A stretch of 60,031 nt of DNA, from contig NZ_JAHTBI010000067.1 in assembly GCF_019168305.1 (NCBI RefSeq), positions 1 to 60,031 on the forward strand, given 5' to 3'. This document shows, piece by piece, positions 32,628-41,585 of this stretch. Within the stretch, counting starts at the first letter, position 1. The number at the start of each line of letters is the position of its first letter. Both the position numbers and the translations under genes were made by a program. Source of the DNA: Pseudomonas aegrilactucae (GTDB lineage: Bacteria > Pseudomonadota > Gammaproteobacteria > Pseudomonadales > Pseudomonadaceae). The notes under the pieces were generated by a model that saw only the letters and a program-made list of their open reading frames with translations, did no database searches and had not been told where the DNA came from.

Positions 32628-33683
32628 ATGACGGCGACCATGAAACTCGGCCAGTTGGCCGAGTTCCTCGGGGCCACCCTCAGTGGCCCGGCGGAACTCG
32701 ACATCACCGGCCTTGCGACGCTGCAGGAAGCAGGCCCGGGGCAATTGAGCTTCCTGGCCAACCCGCAGTACCGCAAATTTCTGCCTGAGAGCAAGGCCGC
32801 TGCGGTCCTGCTCAAGGCTGCCGATGCCGAAGGGTTTGCCGGTCATGCATTGATCGTGGCCGACCCGTACCTGGCCTACGCACGTGTTTCTCACCTGTTC
32901 GATCCAAAGCCCAGGGCTGTGGCGGGAATTCATCCCAGCGCCGTGGTAGCGGCGGACGCTCAGGTCGATGCCAGCGCCAGTGTCGGTGCTTGTGCGGTGG
33001 TCGAAAGCGGTGCCCGTATCGGCGCCGGCGTCAGCATCGGTGCGCACTGCTTTATCGGCGCCCGCTGTGAAATCGGCGAGGGCGGCTGGCTGGCTCCGCG
33101 CGTCACGCTGTACCACGATGTGCGCATCGGCAAGCGCGTGGTGATTCAGTCCGGCGCGGTGCTGGGTGGTGAAGGCTTCGGTTTTGCCAATGAGAAGGGC
33201 GTGTGGCAGAAAATCGCCCAGATCGGTGGGGTGAGCATTGGTGACGACGTCGAGATCGGGGTCAATACCGCTATCGATCGCGGCGCTCTGGCCGATACCC
33301 GTATCGGTAATGGGGTCAAGCTCGACAACCAGATCCAGATCGCCCATAACGTACAGATCGGCGACCACACCGCAATGGCTGCGTGTGTCGGTATTTCCGG
33401 CAGTACCAGGATCGGCAAGCATTGCACCATTGCCGGCGGTGTTGGCATGGTCGGACACATTGACGTGTGTGATGGCGTTTTCGTTTCGGGGATGACCATG
33501 GTCACCCGTTCCATCACCGAACCAGGTGCCTATTCGTCAGGTACCGCCATGCAGCCGTTGGGCGAATGGCGCAAGAGTGCTGCTCGCATTCGCCAGCTGG
33601 ACGAGATGGCCAAACGTCTTCAGCAGGTGGAAAAGCGACTCGAGGCCGTGACCTCGGGCGACAAAGCTTCATCAGAAGGCTGA
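32628..33683 (+). CDS. lpxD: UDP-3-O-(3-hydroxyacyl)glucosamine N-acyltransferase LpxD
   Basis: LpxD adds the N-linked 3-hydroxyacyl chain in lipid A synthesis. The 351-residue protein has an N-terminal uridine-binding domain (LSFLANPQYRKFL) and a hexapeptide-repeat beta-helix with the catalytic histidine in IQIAHNVQIGDHT, ending in a helical tail QLDEMAKRLQQVEKRLEAV. I prefer ATG 32628 (MTATMKLGQLAEFLG); a TTG two codons upstream at 32622 overlaps the skp stop. Confidence 0.96.
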   Translation: MTATMKLGQLAEFLGATLSGPAELDITGLATLQEAGPGQLSFLANPQYRKFLPESKAAAVLLKAADAEGFAGHALIVADPYLAYARVSHLFDPKPRAVAGIHPSAVVAADAQVDASASVGACAVVESGARIGAGVSIGAHCFIGARCEIGEGGWLAPRVTLYHDVRIGKRVVIQSGAVLGGEGFGFANEKGVWQKIAQIGGVSIGDDVEIGVNTAIDRGALADTRIGNGVKLDNQIQIAHNVQIGDHTAMAACVGISGSTRIGKHCTIAGGVGMVGHIDVCDGVFVSGMTMVTRSITEPGAYSSGTAMQPLGEWRKSAARIRQLDEMAKRLQQVEKRLEAVTSGDKASSEG

Positions 33684-33794
33684 TACCATTTCCTGATCAA
33701 GGGCGCCCAGCCGCTAGACTGCGCTCCTGATTTGCTAAAGGAGCGCTGCCCGAATGTGCGCGCTCCCTATCTTTACTACAGGCTTCCCCCAGAA

Positions 33795-34235
33795 ATGATG
33801 GACATCAACGAGATTCGCGAATACCTGCCTCACCGTTACCCGTTCCTGCTGGTGGACCGTGTGGTGGACCTGGACGTCGAGGCCCAGCGCATTCGTGCCT
33901 ACAAGAATGTCAGCATCAACGAGCCTTTCTTCAACGGTCACTTCCCGGCGCACCCGATCATGCCCGGCGTGCTGATCATCGAAGCGATGGCCCAGGCGGC
34001 CGGCATCCTTGGCTTCAAGATGCTCGACGTCAAGCCGGCCGACGGCACCCTGTACTACTTCGTCGGTTCCGACAAGCTGCGCTTCCGCCAGCCCGTGCTG
34101 CCGGGTGATCAACTGATCCTCGAAGCCAAGTTCATCAGTTGCAAGCGCCAGATCTGGAAGTTCGAGTGCAATGCTTCGGTTGACGGCAAGCCGGTATGCT
34201 CGGCCGAGATCATCTGCGCGGAACGCAAACTATGA
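33795..34235 (+). CDS. fabZ: 3-hydroxyacyl-ACP dehydratase FabZ
   Basis: FabZ dehydrates 3-hydroxyacyl-ACP in fatty-acid elongation and competes with LpxA/LpxD for 3-hydroxyacyl chains. The 146-residue hot-dog-fold protein has catalytic His49 (NGHFPAHPIMPG) and Glu63 (IIEAMAQAAG). The start is ATG 33795 (MMDINEIREYLPHRYPF), identical to the pseudomonad N-terminus I recall; the frame is open back to 33732. The 111-nt gap after lpxD holds no further gene. The stop overlaps the lpxA start by 4 nt. Confidence 0.97.
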   Translation: MMDINEIREYLPHRYPFLLVDRVVDLDVEAQRIRAYKNVSINEPFFNGHFPAHPIMPGVLIIEAMAQAAGILGFKMLDVKPADGTLYYFVGSDKLRFRQPVLPGDQLILEAKFISCKRQIWKFECNASVDGKPVCSAEIICAERKL

Positions 34236-35008
34236 GTTTGATTGACCCTCGGGCAATCATCGACCCCTCGGCGAAGCTTGCCGACGGCGTCGAGGTCGGC
34301 CCATGGTCGATCGTCGGTGCCGGGGTCGAGATCGGGGAAGGGACCGTGATTGGTCCGCATGTGATTCTCAAAGGGCCGACCCGCATCGGCAAGCACAACC
34401 GTATCTATCAGTTTTCCTCGATCGGTGAAGACACCCCTGACCTGAAGTACAAGGGTGAGCCGACGCGGCTGGTGATTGGCGATCACAACGTGATTCGCGA
34501 AGGCGTGACCATTCACCGCGGCACCGTGCAGGACCGTTCCGAAACCACTCTGGGTGATCACAACCTGATCATGGCCTATGCCCACATCGGGCATGACAGC
34601 GTGATCGGCAACCACTGCATCCTGGTCAACAACACTGCGTTGGCCGGGCATGTGCACGTCGGCGACTGGGCGATCCTGTCCGGCTTTACCCTGGTGCACC
34701 AGTTCTGCCATATCGGCGCCCACAGTTTTTCCGGCATGGGCACCGCGATCGGCAAGGATGTCCCGGCGTTCGTCACCGTGTTCGGCAACCCCGCCGAGGC
34801 ACGCAGCATGAACTTCGAAGGCATGCGCCGTCGTGGTTTCAGCGAAGATGCCATCCATGCCCTGCGCCGCGCCTACAAGGTGGTGTACCGCCAGAGCCTG
34901 ACCGTCGAGCAGGCTCTGGCCGAACTGGCCGAACCTGCCCAGCAGTTCCCCGAAGTCGACCTGTTCCTCAAGTCGATCCAGGACTCTGCTCGCGGCATTA
35001 CGCGCTGA
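34232..35008 (+). CDS. lpxA: UDP-N-acetylglucosamine acyltransferase LpxA, C10-type ruler
   Basis: LpxA puts a 3-hydroxyacyl chain on UDP-GlcNAc, the first step of lipid A synthesis. The 258-residue beta-helix has the catalytic histidine in NLIMAYAHIGHDS. Met169 (HSFSGMG) occupies the hydrocarbon-ruler position; in P. aeruginosa LpxA Met169 limits the chain to C10, whereas E. coli has Gly173 and uses C14, so 3-OH-C10 is predicted here. The ATG at 34232 overlaps the fabZ stop; lpxB starts 1 nt after its stop. Confidence 0.97.
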   Translation: MSLIDPRAIIDPSAKLADGVEVGPWSIVGAGVEIGEGTVIGPHVILKGPTRIGKHNRIYQFSSIGEDTPDLKYKGEPTRLVIGDHNVIREGVTIHRGTVQDRSETTLGDHNLIMAYAHIGHDSVIGNHCILVNNTALAGHVHVGDWAILSGFTLVHQFCHIGAHSFSGMGTAIGKDVPAFVTVFGNPAEARSMNFEGMRRRGFSEDAIHALRRAYKVVYRQSLTVEQALAELAEPAQQFPEVDLFLKSIQDSARGITR

Positions 35009-35009
35009 T

Positions 35010-36137
35010 ATGACCGAACTTTGCGTAGCGCTGGTGGCCGGCGAGGCCAGCGGCGACATTCTGGGCGCGGGCCTGATGCGTGCGCTCAAGGCACGTCACC
35101 CGCACGTTCGCTTTATCGGCGTCGGCGGCCCGCTGATGGAAGCCGAGGGGTTGAGCTCCTATTTCCCCATGGAGCGTCTGGCGGTGATGGGCCTGGTCGA
35201 AGTGCTGGGCCGCCTGCGTGAGCTGCTCAAGCGCCGCAAGCTGCTGATCCAGACGCTGATCGAGCAGAAGCCGGACGTGTTCATCGGTATCGATGCGCCG
35301 GACTTCACCCTCAACATCGAACTCAAATTGCGTCAGGCCGGGATCAAGACCGTGCACTACGTCAGCCCCTCCGTATGGGCGTGGCGGCAGAAGCGTGTGT
35401 TGAAGATCCGCGAAGGTTGCGACCTGATGCTGACGCTGTTTCCGTTCGAGGCGAAGTTCTACGAAGAACAGGGCGTACCGGTGCGTTTCGTTGGCCACCC
35501 GCTGGCCGATACCATCCCGCTGGATGCCGACCGTGCTGCCGCGCGCAGCGCTCTGGGCCTGCCCGAGGGGCCGCTGGTGGCCTTGATGCCCGGCAGCCGT
35601 GGCGGCGAGGTCGGGCGCCTGGGCGAGCTGTTCCTGGACACCGCGCAACGCTTGTGCGCCCTGGTGCCGGGGGTGCGCTTCGTGTCGCCCTGTGCCAACC
35701 CGACGCGCCGCGCCCAGCTCGAACAGATGCTGGCCGGTCGCGACCTGCCGCTGACGCTGCTCGATGGCCAGTCGCACCAGGCCCTGGCGGCCTGTGATGC
35801 GGTGCTGATCGCCTCGGGCACGGCCACGCTGGAGGCGCTGCTGTTCAAGCGCCCGATGGTGGTGGCCTACCGAGTGGCGCCGTTGACGTACTGGATTCTC
35901 AAACGTCTGGTCAAAAGCCCTTATGTGTCGTTGCCCAACCTGCTGGCGCAGCGCCTGCTGGTGCCGGAGTTGCTGCAGGAGGCCGCCACCAGCGAGGCCC
36001 TGGCACAAACCCTGGCCCCGCTGGTAACCGGTGGCGCGCAACAGACCGAGAGCTTCGACCAGATTCACCGCACCCTGCGCCGCGACGCCTCCAACCAGGC
36101 GGCCGAGGCGGTGCTGGCCTTGCTGGAACACAGATAG
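35010..36137 (+). CDS. lpxB: Lipid-A-disaccharide synthase LpxB
   Basis: LpxB joins UDP-2,3-diacylglucosamine to lipid X, forming the disaccharide of lipid A at the inner membrane. The 375-residue GT19 enzyme shows VAGEASGDILGAGLM at the N-terminus, FIGIDAPDFTLNIE, YVSPSVWAWRQKR, and LMPGSRGGEV. It begins 1 nt after lpxA, and rnhB starts directly after its stop, so lpxA-lpxB-rnhB are tightly linked. Confidence 0.97.
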   Translation: MTELCVALVAGEASGDILGAGLMRALKARHPHVRFIGVGGPLMEAEGLSSYFPMERLAVMGLVEVLGRLRELLKRRKLLIQTLIEQKPDVFIGIDAPDFTLNIELKLRQAGIKTVHYVSPSVWAWRQKRVLKIREGCDLMLTLFPFEAKFYEEQGVPVRFVGHPLADTIPLDADRAAARSALGLPEGPLVALMPGSRGGEVGRLGELFLDTAQRLCALVPGVRFVSPCANPTRRAQLEQMLAGRDLPLTLLDGQSHQALAACDAVLIASGTATLEALLFKRPMVVAYRVAPLTYWILKRLVKSPYVSLPNLLAQRLLVPELLQEAATSEALAQTLAPLVTGGAQQTESFDQIHRTLRRDASNQAAEAVLALLEHR

Positions 36138-36767
36138 ATGCAAATCGGATTGGACTTCAACCTGGTCGAAGACCTGGTCGCCGGGGTTGACGAAGTCGGC
36201 CGTGGCCCGCTGTGCGGCGCGGTGGTCACCGCGGCCGTGATTCTGGACCCGAACCGGCCGATCCTGGGCTTGAACGATTCGAAGAAACTCACCGAGGCGC
36301 GCCGCGAGAAACTCTTCGACGAGATCTGCGAAAAGGCCCTGAGCTTTCACATTGCCCGTGCCGAAGTCGAAGAAATCGACGAGCTGAACATTCTGCACGC
36401 CACCATGCTGGCCATGCAGCGCGCGGTCGAAGGCCTGCACATCACGCCCAAACTGGCGCTGATCGACGGTAATCGTTGCCCCAAGCTCAATGTGCCCTCG
36501 GCGCCGGTGGTCAAGGGTGATAGCCAGGTGCCGGCGATCGCTGCTGCCTCGATCCTGGCCAAGGTCACCCGTGACCGCGAAATGGCCGCGTTCGAGCTGA
36601 TCTATCCGGGCTACGGCATCGGCGGGCACAAGGGCTACCCGACGCCGGTGCACCTGGAAGCCCTGGCGCGCCTGGGCCCCACGCCGATTCACCGGCGCTC
36701 GTTCGCCCCGGTGCGTGCGGCCTTCGAAGCCCGTGGCCTGCAGGGTGACAGCCTGCTGATGGTGTAG
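36138..36767 (+). CDS. rnhB: Ribonuclease HII
   Basis: RNase HII cuts RNA in RNA-DNA hybrids and single ribonucleotides in DNA. The 209-residue protein has the N-terminal active-site motif VAGVDEVGRGPLCG (Asp18, Glu19), further acidic residues in LALIDGN, and the KGDSQVPAIAAASILAKVTRD segment. Its start codon abuts the lpxB stop, with no separate promoter. The 102-nt gap to dnaE contains GGCCCGG/CCGGGCC (36821-36840) around the sequence TACAAT. Confidence 0.96.
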   Translation: MQIGLDFNLVEDLVAGVDEVGRGPLCGAVVTAAVILDPNRPILGLNDSKKLTEARREKLFDEICEKALSFHIARAEVEEIDELNILHATMLAMQRAVEGLHITPKLALIDGNRCPKLNVPSAPVVKGDSQVPAIAAASILAKVTRDREMAAFELIYPGYGIGGHKGYPTPVHLEALARLGPTPIHRRSFAPVRAAFEARGLQGDSLLMV

Positions 36768-36869
36768 GCGCCACCTCCGCTGGGCCGGTGTCACCCCGCA
36801 CTGGCTGTAGTTTTGATCGAGGCCCGGTACAATCCGGGCCTTGTTGTTTTGTGCTGCTATAGGATCATC

Positions 36870-39800
36870 ATGTCGGCTTCTTTCGTTCATCTTCGCCTGC
36901 ACACCGAATTCTCGCTGGTCGATGGCCTGGTGCGGATCAAGCCGCTGGTCAAGGCCCTGGCCGGGATGAACATGCCGGCGGTGGCCGTCACCGACCAGAG
37001 CAACATGTGCTCGCTGGTCAAGTTCTACAAGACCGCCATGGGCAGCGGGATCAAGCCGATCTGCGGTGCCGACCTGTGGCTGTCCAACGCCGACCCCGAC
37101 CTGCCGCTGTCGCGTATCTGCCTGCTGGCCATGGATGCGCAGGGTTACCGCAACCTTACCGAGCTGATTTCGCGGGGCTGGATGGACGGCCAGCGCAACG
37201 GCGTGGTGGTGATCGAGCGTGAATGGATCGCGCCGGCCAGCGAAGGCCTGATCGCGCTGTCGGCAGCCCGCGAGGGTGACATCGGCATGGCGCTGCTGGG
37301 CAACAACCCGCTCGAAGCCGAAGCCTTGCTGCGCAACTGGATGGCGATGTTCCCCGAGCGCTTCTACGTCGAAGTGCAGCGCACCAACCGTAACGGCGAC
37401 GAAGAGTACCTGCATGCTGCGGTGGCCCTGGCCGACCGGCTGGGTGCGCCGCTGGTGGCCACCAACGATGTGCGCTTCATCAAGCAGACCGACTACGACG
37501 CCCACGAAACCCGCGTGTGCATCGGCGAAGGCCGCGCACTCGACGACCCGCGCCGCTCGCGCAACTACAGCGACCAGCAGTACCTCAAAAGCCCGGAAGA
37601 AATGGCCGAGCTGTTCAGCGACCTGCCCGATGCCCTGGCCAACACGGTCGAGATCGCCAAGCGCTGCAATATCCAGGTGCAGTTGGGCAAGCACTTCCTG
37701 CCCGACTTCCCGACGCCCAACGGCATGGGCATCGACGACTACCTGCGTCACGTGTCCCATGAAGGCCTGGAAGAGCGCCTGGCGGTGCTGTGGCCCAAGG
37801 ACACCACGCCCAACTATGAAGAGAAGCGCCAGGTCTACCTCGACCGCCTGAAGTTCGAACTGGACATCATCATCCAGATGGGCTTCCCCGGTTACTTCCT
37901 GATCGTTATGGACTTCATCAAGTGGGCCAAGAACAACGGCGTGCCGGTGGGCCCGGGCCGGGGCTCGGGTGCCGGCTCGCTGGTGGCCTACGTGCTGAAG
38001 ATCACCGACCTCGACCCGCTGGCCTACGACCTGCTGTTCGAACGCTTCCTGAACCCGGAGCGGGTCTCGATGCCCGACTTCGACGTCGACTTCTGCATGG
38101 ACGGTCGCGACCGCGTGATCGAGTACGTGGCCGACGCCTACGGGCGTAATGCGGTGAGCCAGATCATCACCTTCGGCACCATGGCGGCCAAGGCCGTGGT
38201 GCGCGACGTGGCGCGGGTGCAGGGCAAGTCCTACGGCCTGGCCGACCGTCTGTCGAAGATGATTCCGTTCGAAGTCGGCATGACCCTGGAGAAGGCCTAC
38301 GAGCAGGAGGAAATGCTGCGCGACTTCCTCAAGACCGACGAGGACGCCAAGGAAATCTGGGACATGGCCCTCAAGCTCGAGGGCGTCACCCGCGGTACCG
38401 GCAAGCACGCCGGCGGCGTGGTCATCGCACCGACCAAGCTCACCGACTTCTCGCCGATTGCCTGCGATGAAGAGGGCGGCGGTCTGGTCACCCAGTTCGA
38501 CAAGGATGACGTCGAGGCGGCGGGCCTGGTGAAGTTCGACTTCCTCGGCCTGCGCACCCTGACCATCATCAAGTGGGCGATGGAGACGATCAACCGCGAG
38601 CAGGCCAAGGTCGGCCTGCCGGACCTGAACATCGACTTCATCCCGCTGGACGACAAGAAAACCTACGACCTGCTGCAGAAGGCCGAAACCACGGCCGTGT
38701 TCCAGCTTGAATCGCGGGGCATGAAGGAGCTGATCAAGAAGCTCAAGCCCGACTGCCTCGAAGACCTGATCGCACTGGTGGCGCTGTTCCGTCCCGGCCC
38801 GCTGCAGTCGGGCATGGTGGACGACTTCATCAACCGCAAGCACGGCCGCGCCGAGCTGGCCTACCCGCACTCCGATTACCAGTACGAAGGTCTCAAGCCG
38901 GTACTGGCGCCCACCTACGGCATCATCCTGTACCAGGAACAGGTGATGCAGATCGCCCAGGTGATGGCCGGCTACACCCTTGGCGGTGCGGACATGCTGC
39001 GTCGCGCCATGGGCAAGAAGAAGCCCGAGGAAATGGCCAAGCAGCGTGGCGGTTTCATCGAAGGTTGCGCCAGCAACAACATCGACCCGGACCTTGCGGG
39101 CAACATTTTCGACCTGGTGGAGAAATTCGCCGGTTACGGCTTCAACAAGTCCCACTCCGCCGCCTACGGCCTGGTGTCGTACCAGACCGCCTGGCTCAAG
39201 ACCCACCACCCGGCTGCGTTCATGGCCGCGGTACTGTCGGCGGACATGCACAACACCGACAAGGTCGTGACCCTGATCGAGGAAGTGCGCAGCATGAAGC
39301 TGCGCCTCGATGCGCCGGATGTGAACACCTCCGACTTCAAGTTCACGGTCAACGATGACGGTCGTATCGTGTACGGGCTGGGCGCGATCAAGGGCGTGGG
39401 CGAGGGGCCGGTCGAGGCCATCGTCGAGGCGCGCAGCAGTGCCCCGTTCAAGGACCTGTTCGATTTCTGCGAGCGGGTCGACCTCAAACGCATCAACAAG
39501 CGCACCCTCGATGCGCTGATCCGCAGTGGTGCGCTGGACCGTCTGGGGCCATTCTTCCATGACGAGATCAAGGCCTACCAGGCCAACATCGACCGCAACC
39601 GTGCAGTGCTGCTGGGCGCGATGGAAGAGGCGATCAAGTCGGCCGAACAGACCGCGCGCACCCATGACAGCGGGCACTCGGACCTGTTCGGCGGCCTGTT
39701 CGTCGAGGCCGACGCCGATGTCTACGCCAACCATCGCAACGCCCGCGAGCTGACCCTCAAGGAACGCCTGCGCGGCGAGAAGGACACCCTGGGCCTGTAC

Positions 39801-40391
39801 CTGACCGGTCACCCGATCGACGAGTACGAGGGCGAGATACGCCGTTTCGCGCGCCAGCGCATCATCGACCTCAAGCCTGCGCGCGATACCCAGACCGTGG
39901 CCGGCATGATCATTGCGTTGCGCGTGATGAAGAACAAGAAGGGCGACAAGATGGGCTTCGTGACCCTCGACGACCGCTCGGGGCGGATCGAGGCGTCGCT
40001 GTTCGCCGATGCCTTCATGGCGGCGCAGTCGTTGCTGCAGACCGATGCGATGGTGGTGGTGGAAGGGGAGGTGAGCAACGACGATTTCTCCGGCGGCCTG
40101 CGTCTGCGGGTCAAGCGCGTGATGAGCATGGAGGATGCGCGGACCAACCTGGCCGAAAGCCTGCGCCTGAAGATTCACGCCGACGCGCTCAAGGGCGATC
40201 GGCTGGCCTGGCTCGGCGAGCTGTTCAAGCGCCACCGTGGTGCGTGCCCGATCAGCATGGAATACACCGGCAGCGACGCCCGCGCCTTGCTGCAATTTGG
40301 CGAGAGCTGGCGTATCGACCCGGCGGATGGACTGATTCAGGCCCTGCGTGACCAGTTCGGGCGTGAGAACGTCTTCCTGCAATATCGATGA
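36870..40391 (+). CDS. dnaE: DNA polymerase III alpha subunit DnaE
   Basis: DnaE is the replicative polymerase catalytic subunit. The 1173-residue length is typical for gammaproteobacteria. The N-terminal PHP domain starts FVHLRLHTEFSLVDGLVRIKPL; the polymerase core includes GPGRGSGAGSLVAYVLKITDLDPL and the catalytic PDFDVDFCMDGRD (Asp triad); a helix-hairpin-helix, an OB domain (VAGMIIALRVMKNKKGDKMGFVTLDD) and a C-terminal tail follow. The start is ATG 36870 after ATAGGA; the open frame back to 36813 is leader sequence. Confidence 0.98.
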   Translation: MSASFVHLRLHTEFSLVDGLVRIKPLVKALAGMNMPAVAVTDQSNMCSLVKFYKTAMGSGIKPICGADLWLSNADPDLPLSRICLLAMDAQGYRNLTELISRGWMDGQRNGVVVIEREWIAPASEGLIALSAAREGDIGMALLGNNPLEAEALLRNWMAMFPERFYVEVQRTNRNGDEEYLHAAVALADRLGAPLVATNDVRFIKQTDYDAHETRVCIGEGRALDDPRRSRNYSDQQYLKSPEEMAELFSDLPDALANTVEIAKRCNIQVQLGKHFLPDFPTPNGMGIDDYLRHVSHEGLEERLAVLWPKDTTPNYEEKRQVYLDRLKFELDIIIQMGFPGYFLIVMDFIKWAKNNGVPVGPGRGSGAGSLVAYVLKITDLDPLAYDLLFERFLNPERVSMPDFDVDFCMDGRDRVIEYVADAYGRNAVSQIITFGTMAAKAVVRDVARVQGKSYGLADRLSKMIPFEVGMTLEKAYEQEEMLRDFLKTDEDAKEIWDMALKLEGVTRGTGKHAGGVVIAPTKLTDFSPIACDEEGGGLVTQFDKDDVEAAGLVKFDFLGLRTLTIIKWAMETINREQAKVGLPDLNIDFIPLDDKKTYDLLQKAETTAVFQLESRGMKELIKKLKPDCLEDLIALVALFRPGPLQSGMVDDFINRKHGRAELAYPHSDYQYEGLKPVLAPTYGIILYQEQVMQIAQVMAGYTLGGADMLRRAMGKKKPEEMAKQRGGFIEGCASNNIDPDLAGNIFDLVEKFAGYGFNKSHSAAYGLVSYQTAWLKTHHPAAFMAAVLSADMHNTDKVVTLIEEVRSMKLRLDAPDVNTSDFKFTVNDDGRIVYGLGAIKGVGEGPVEAIVEARSSAPFKDLFDFCERVDLKRINKRTLDALIRSGALDRLGPFFHDEIKAYQANIDRNRAVLLGAMEEAIKSAEQTARTHDSGHSDLFGGLFVEADADVYANHRNARELTLKERLRGEKDTLGLYLTGHPIDEYEGEIRRFARQRIIDLKPARDTQTVAGMIIALRVMKNKKGDKMGFVTLDDRSGRIEASLFADAFMAAQSLLQTDAMVVVEGEVSNDDFSGGLRLRVKRVMSMEDARTNLAESLRLKIHADALKGDRLAWLGELFKRHRGACPISMEYTGSDARALLQFGESWRIDPADGLIQALRDQFGRENVFLQYR

Positions 40392-40497
40392 ATTGATGAA
40401 TTTTTAATCTCGACCTGAATGCGCCTGATCCCTTAAGGTAGGGCGCCAAACGGATCAACCGGCCGGCCGCCTGGCCGTCGACCCAAGACGGATGCCT

Positions 40498-41445
40498 ATG
40501 AACCCGAATTTTCTGGATTTCGAACAGCCGATTGCTGACCTGCAAGCCAAGATCGAAGAGCTGCGCCTGGTCGGCAATGACAACTCGCTGAACATCGGCG
40601 ATGAAATCGCCCGTCTGCAAGACAAGAGCAGCACGCTGACCGAAAGCATTTTCGGCAACCTGACCAGTTGGCAGATCGCGCGTCTGGCGCGTCACCCGCG
40701 TCGCCCGTATACCCTGGACTACATCGATCACATCTTCACCGAGTTCGACGAGCTGCATGGCGACCGTCACTTCTCCGACGACGCCGCGATCGTGGGCGGC
40801 ATTGCGCGCCTGGACGACCAGCCGGTGATGGTGATCGGTCACCAGAAAGGCCGTGAAGTGCGCGAGAAGGTGCGCCGCAACTTCGGCATGCCGCGTCCTG
40901 AGGGCTACCGCAAGGCGTGCCGCCTGATGGAAATGGCCGAGCGCTTCAAGATGCCGATCCTGACCTTCATCGATACCCCGGGTGCTTACCCAGGCATCGA
41001 TGCCGAAGAGCGCAACCAGAGCGAAGCGATCGCCTGGAACCTGCGCGTCATGGCGCGCCTGAAAACCCCGATCATCGCCACCGTGATCGGTGAAGGTGGT
41101 TCGGGCGGTGCGCTGGCGATCGGCGTGTGCGACCAGTTGAACATGCTGCAGTACTCCACCTACGCGGTGATCTCGCCGGAAGGCTGCGCCTCGATCCTGT
41201 GGAAAACCGCAGAGAAGGCAGCGGACGCGGCCGAAGCCATGGGCATCACTGCCGAGCGCCTGAAGGGCCTGGGTATCGTGGACCAGGTGATTGCCGAGCC
41301 GTTGGGCGGCGCGCACCGTGATCCGGCCAAGACCTCGGCCAATATCCGTGCCTCGCTGACCGAGCAGTTGGACATGCTCAAGGGCTTCGACAGCGATGCG
41401 CTGCTCAAGCGTCGTTACGATCGCCTGATGAGCTACGGGCTCTGA
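40498..41445 (+). CDS. accA: Acetyl-CoA carboxylase carboxyltransferase subunit alpha
   Basis: AccA, with AccD, transfers the carboxyl group from biotin to acetyl-CoA to make malonyl-CoA. The 315-residue protein starts MNPNFLDFEQPIADLQAKIEEL and contains the crotonase-fold core with FIDTPGAYPGIDAEERNQSEAIAWNL and GEGGSGGALAIGV. ATG 40492 is also in frame two codons earlier; homologues favour 40498. The gap from dnaE (40392-40497) shows no gene. A REP pair follows the stop. Confidence 0.97.
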   Translation: MNPNFLDFEQPIADLQAKIEELRLVGNDNSLNIGDEIARLQDKSSTLTESIFGNLTSWQIARLARHPRRPYTLDYIDHIFTEFDELHGDRHFSDDAAIVGGIARLDDQPVMVIGHQKGREVREKVRRNFGMPRPEGYRKACRLMEMAERFKMPILTFIDTPGAYPGIDAEERNQSEAIAWNLRVMARLKTPIIATVIGEGGSGGALAIGVCDQLNMLQYSTYAVISPEGCASILWKTAEKAADAAEAMGITAERLKGLGIVDQVIAEPLGGAHRDPAKTSANIRASLTEQLDMLKGFDSDALLKRRYDRLMSYGL

Positions 41446-41466
41446 TCTGACATCACCGCTGGCCCT

Positions 41467-41548
41467 TTCGCTGGCAAGCCAGCTCCCACAGGTAAATCGC
41501 CTGGCCTGAAGGCGGCGCGGTCCCTGTGGGAGCTGGCTTGCCAGCGAA
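41467..41548. repeat. REP inverted pair between accA and tilS
   Basis: The left arm (41467-41490) and the right arm (41525-41548) are exact inverted copies of the same REP unit, separated by 34 nt. It is followed directly by a hairpin GGGCTG-CACAG-CAGCCC (41549-41565) that ends 20 nt before the tilS start. The right arm also creates a false upstream extension of the tilS reading frame. Confidence 0.95.
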
Positions 41549-41585
41549 GGGCTGCACAGCAGCCCCCGCGTGTGAGGTGCCACCG

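Noticed and set aside
34998..40382. A very long minus-strand open frame (nearly 1800 codons) antisense to lpxB, rnhB and dnaE
   Set aside because: It is the mirror of GC-rich codon use on the plus strand. The translation is His/Gln/Val/Leu-rich low-complexity text with no domain, and the sense strand carries three well-conserved genes.
41526..41585. Upstream start for tilS giving MGAGLPAKG…
   Set aside because: These codons are the REP right arm and hairpin; the same peptide (GAGLPAKG) appears at other REP copies in the window. TilS homology begins at 41586.
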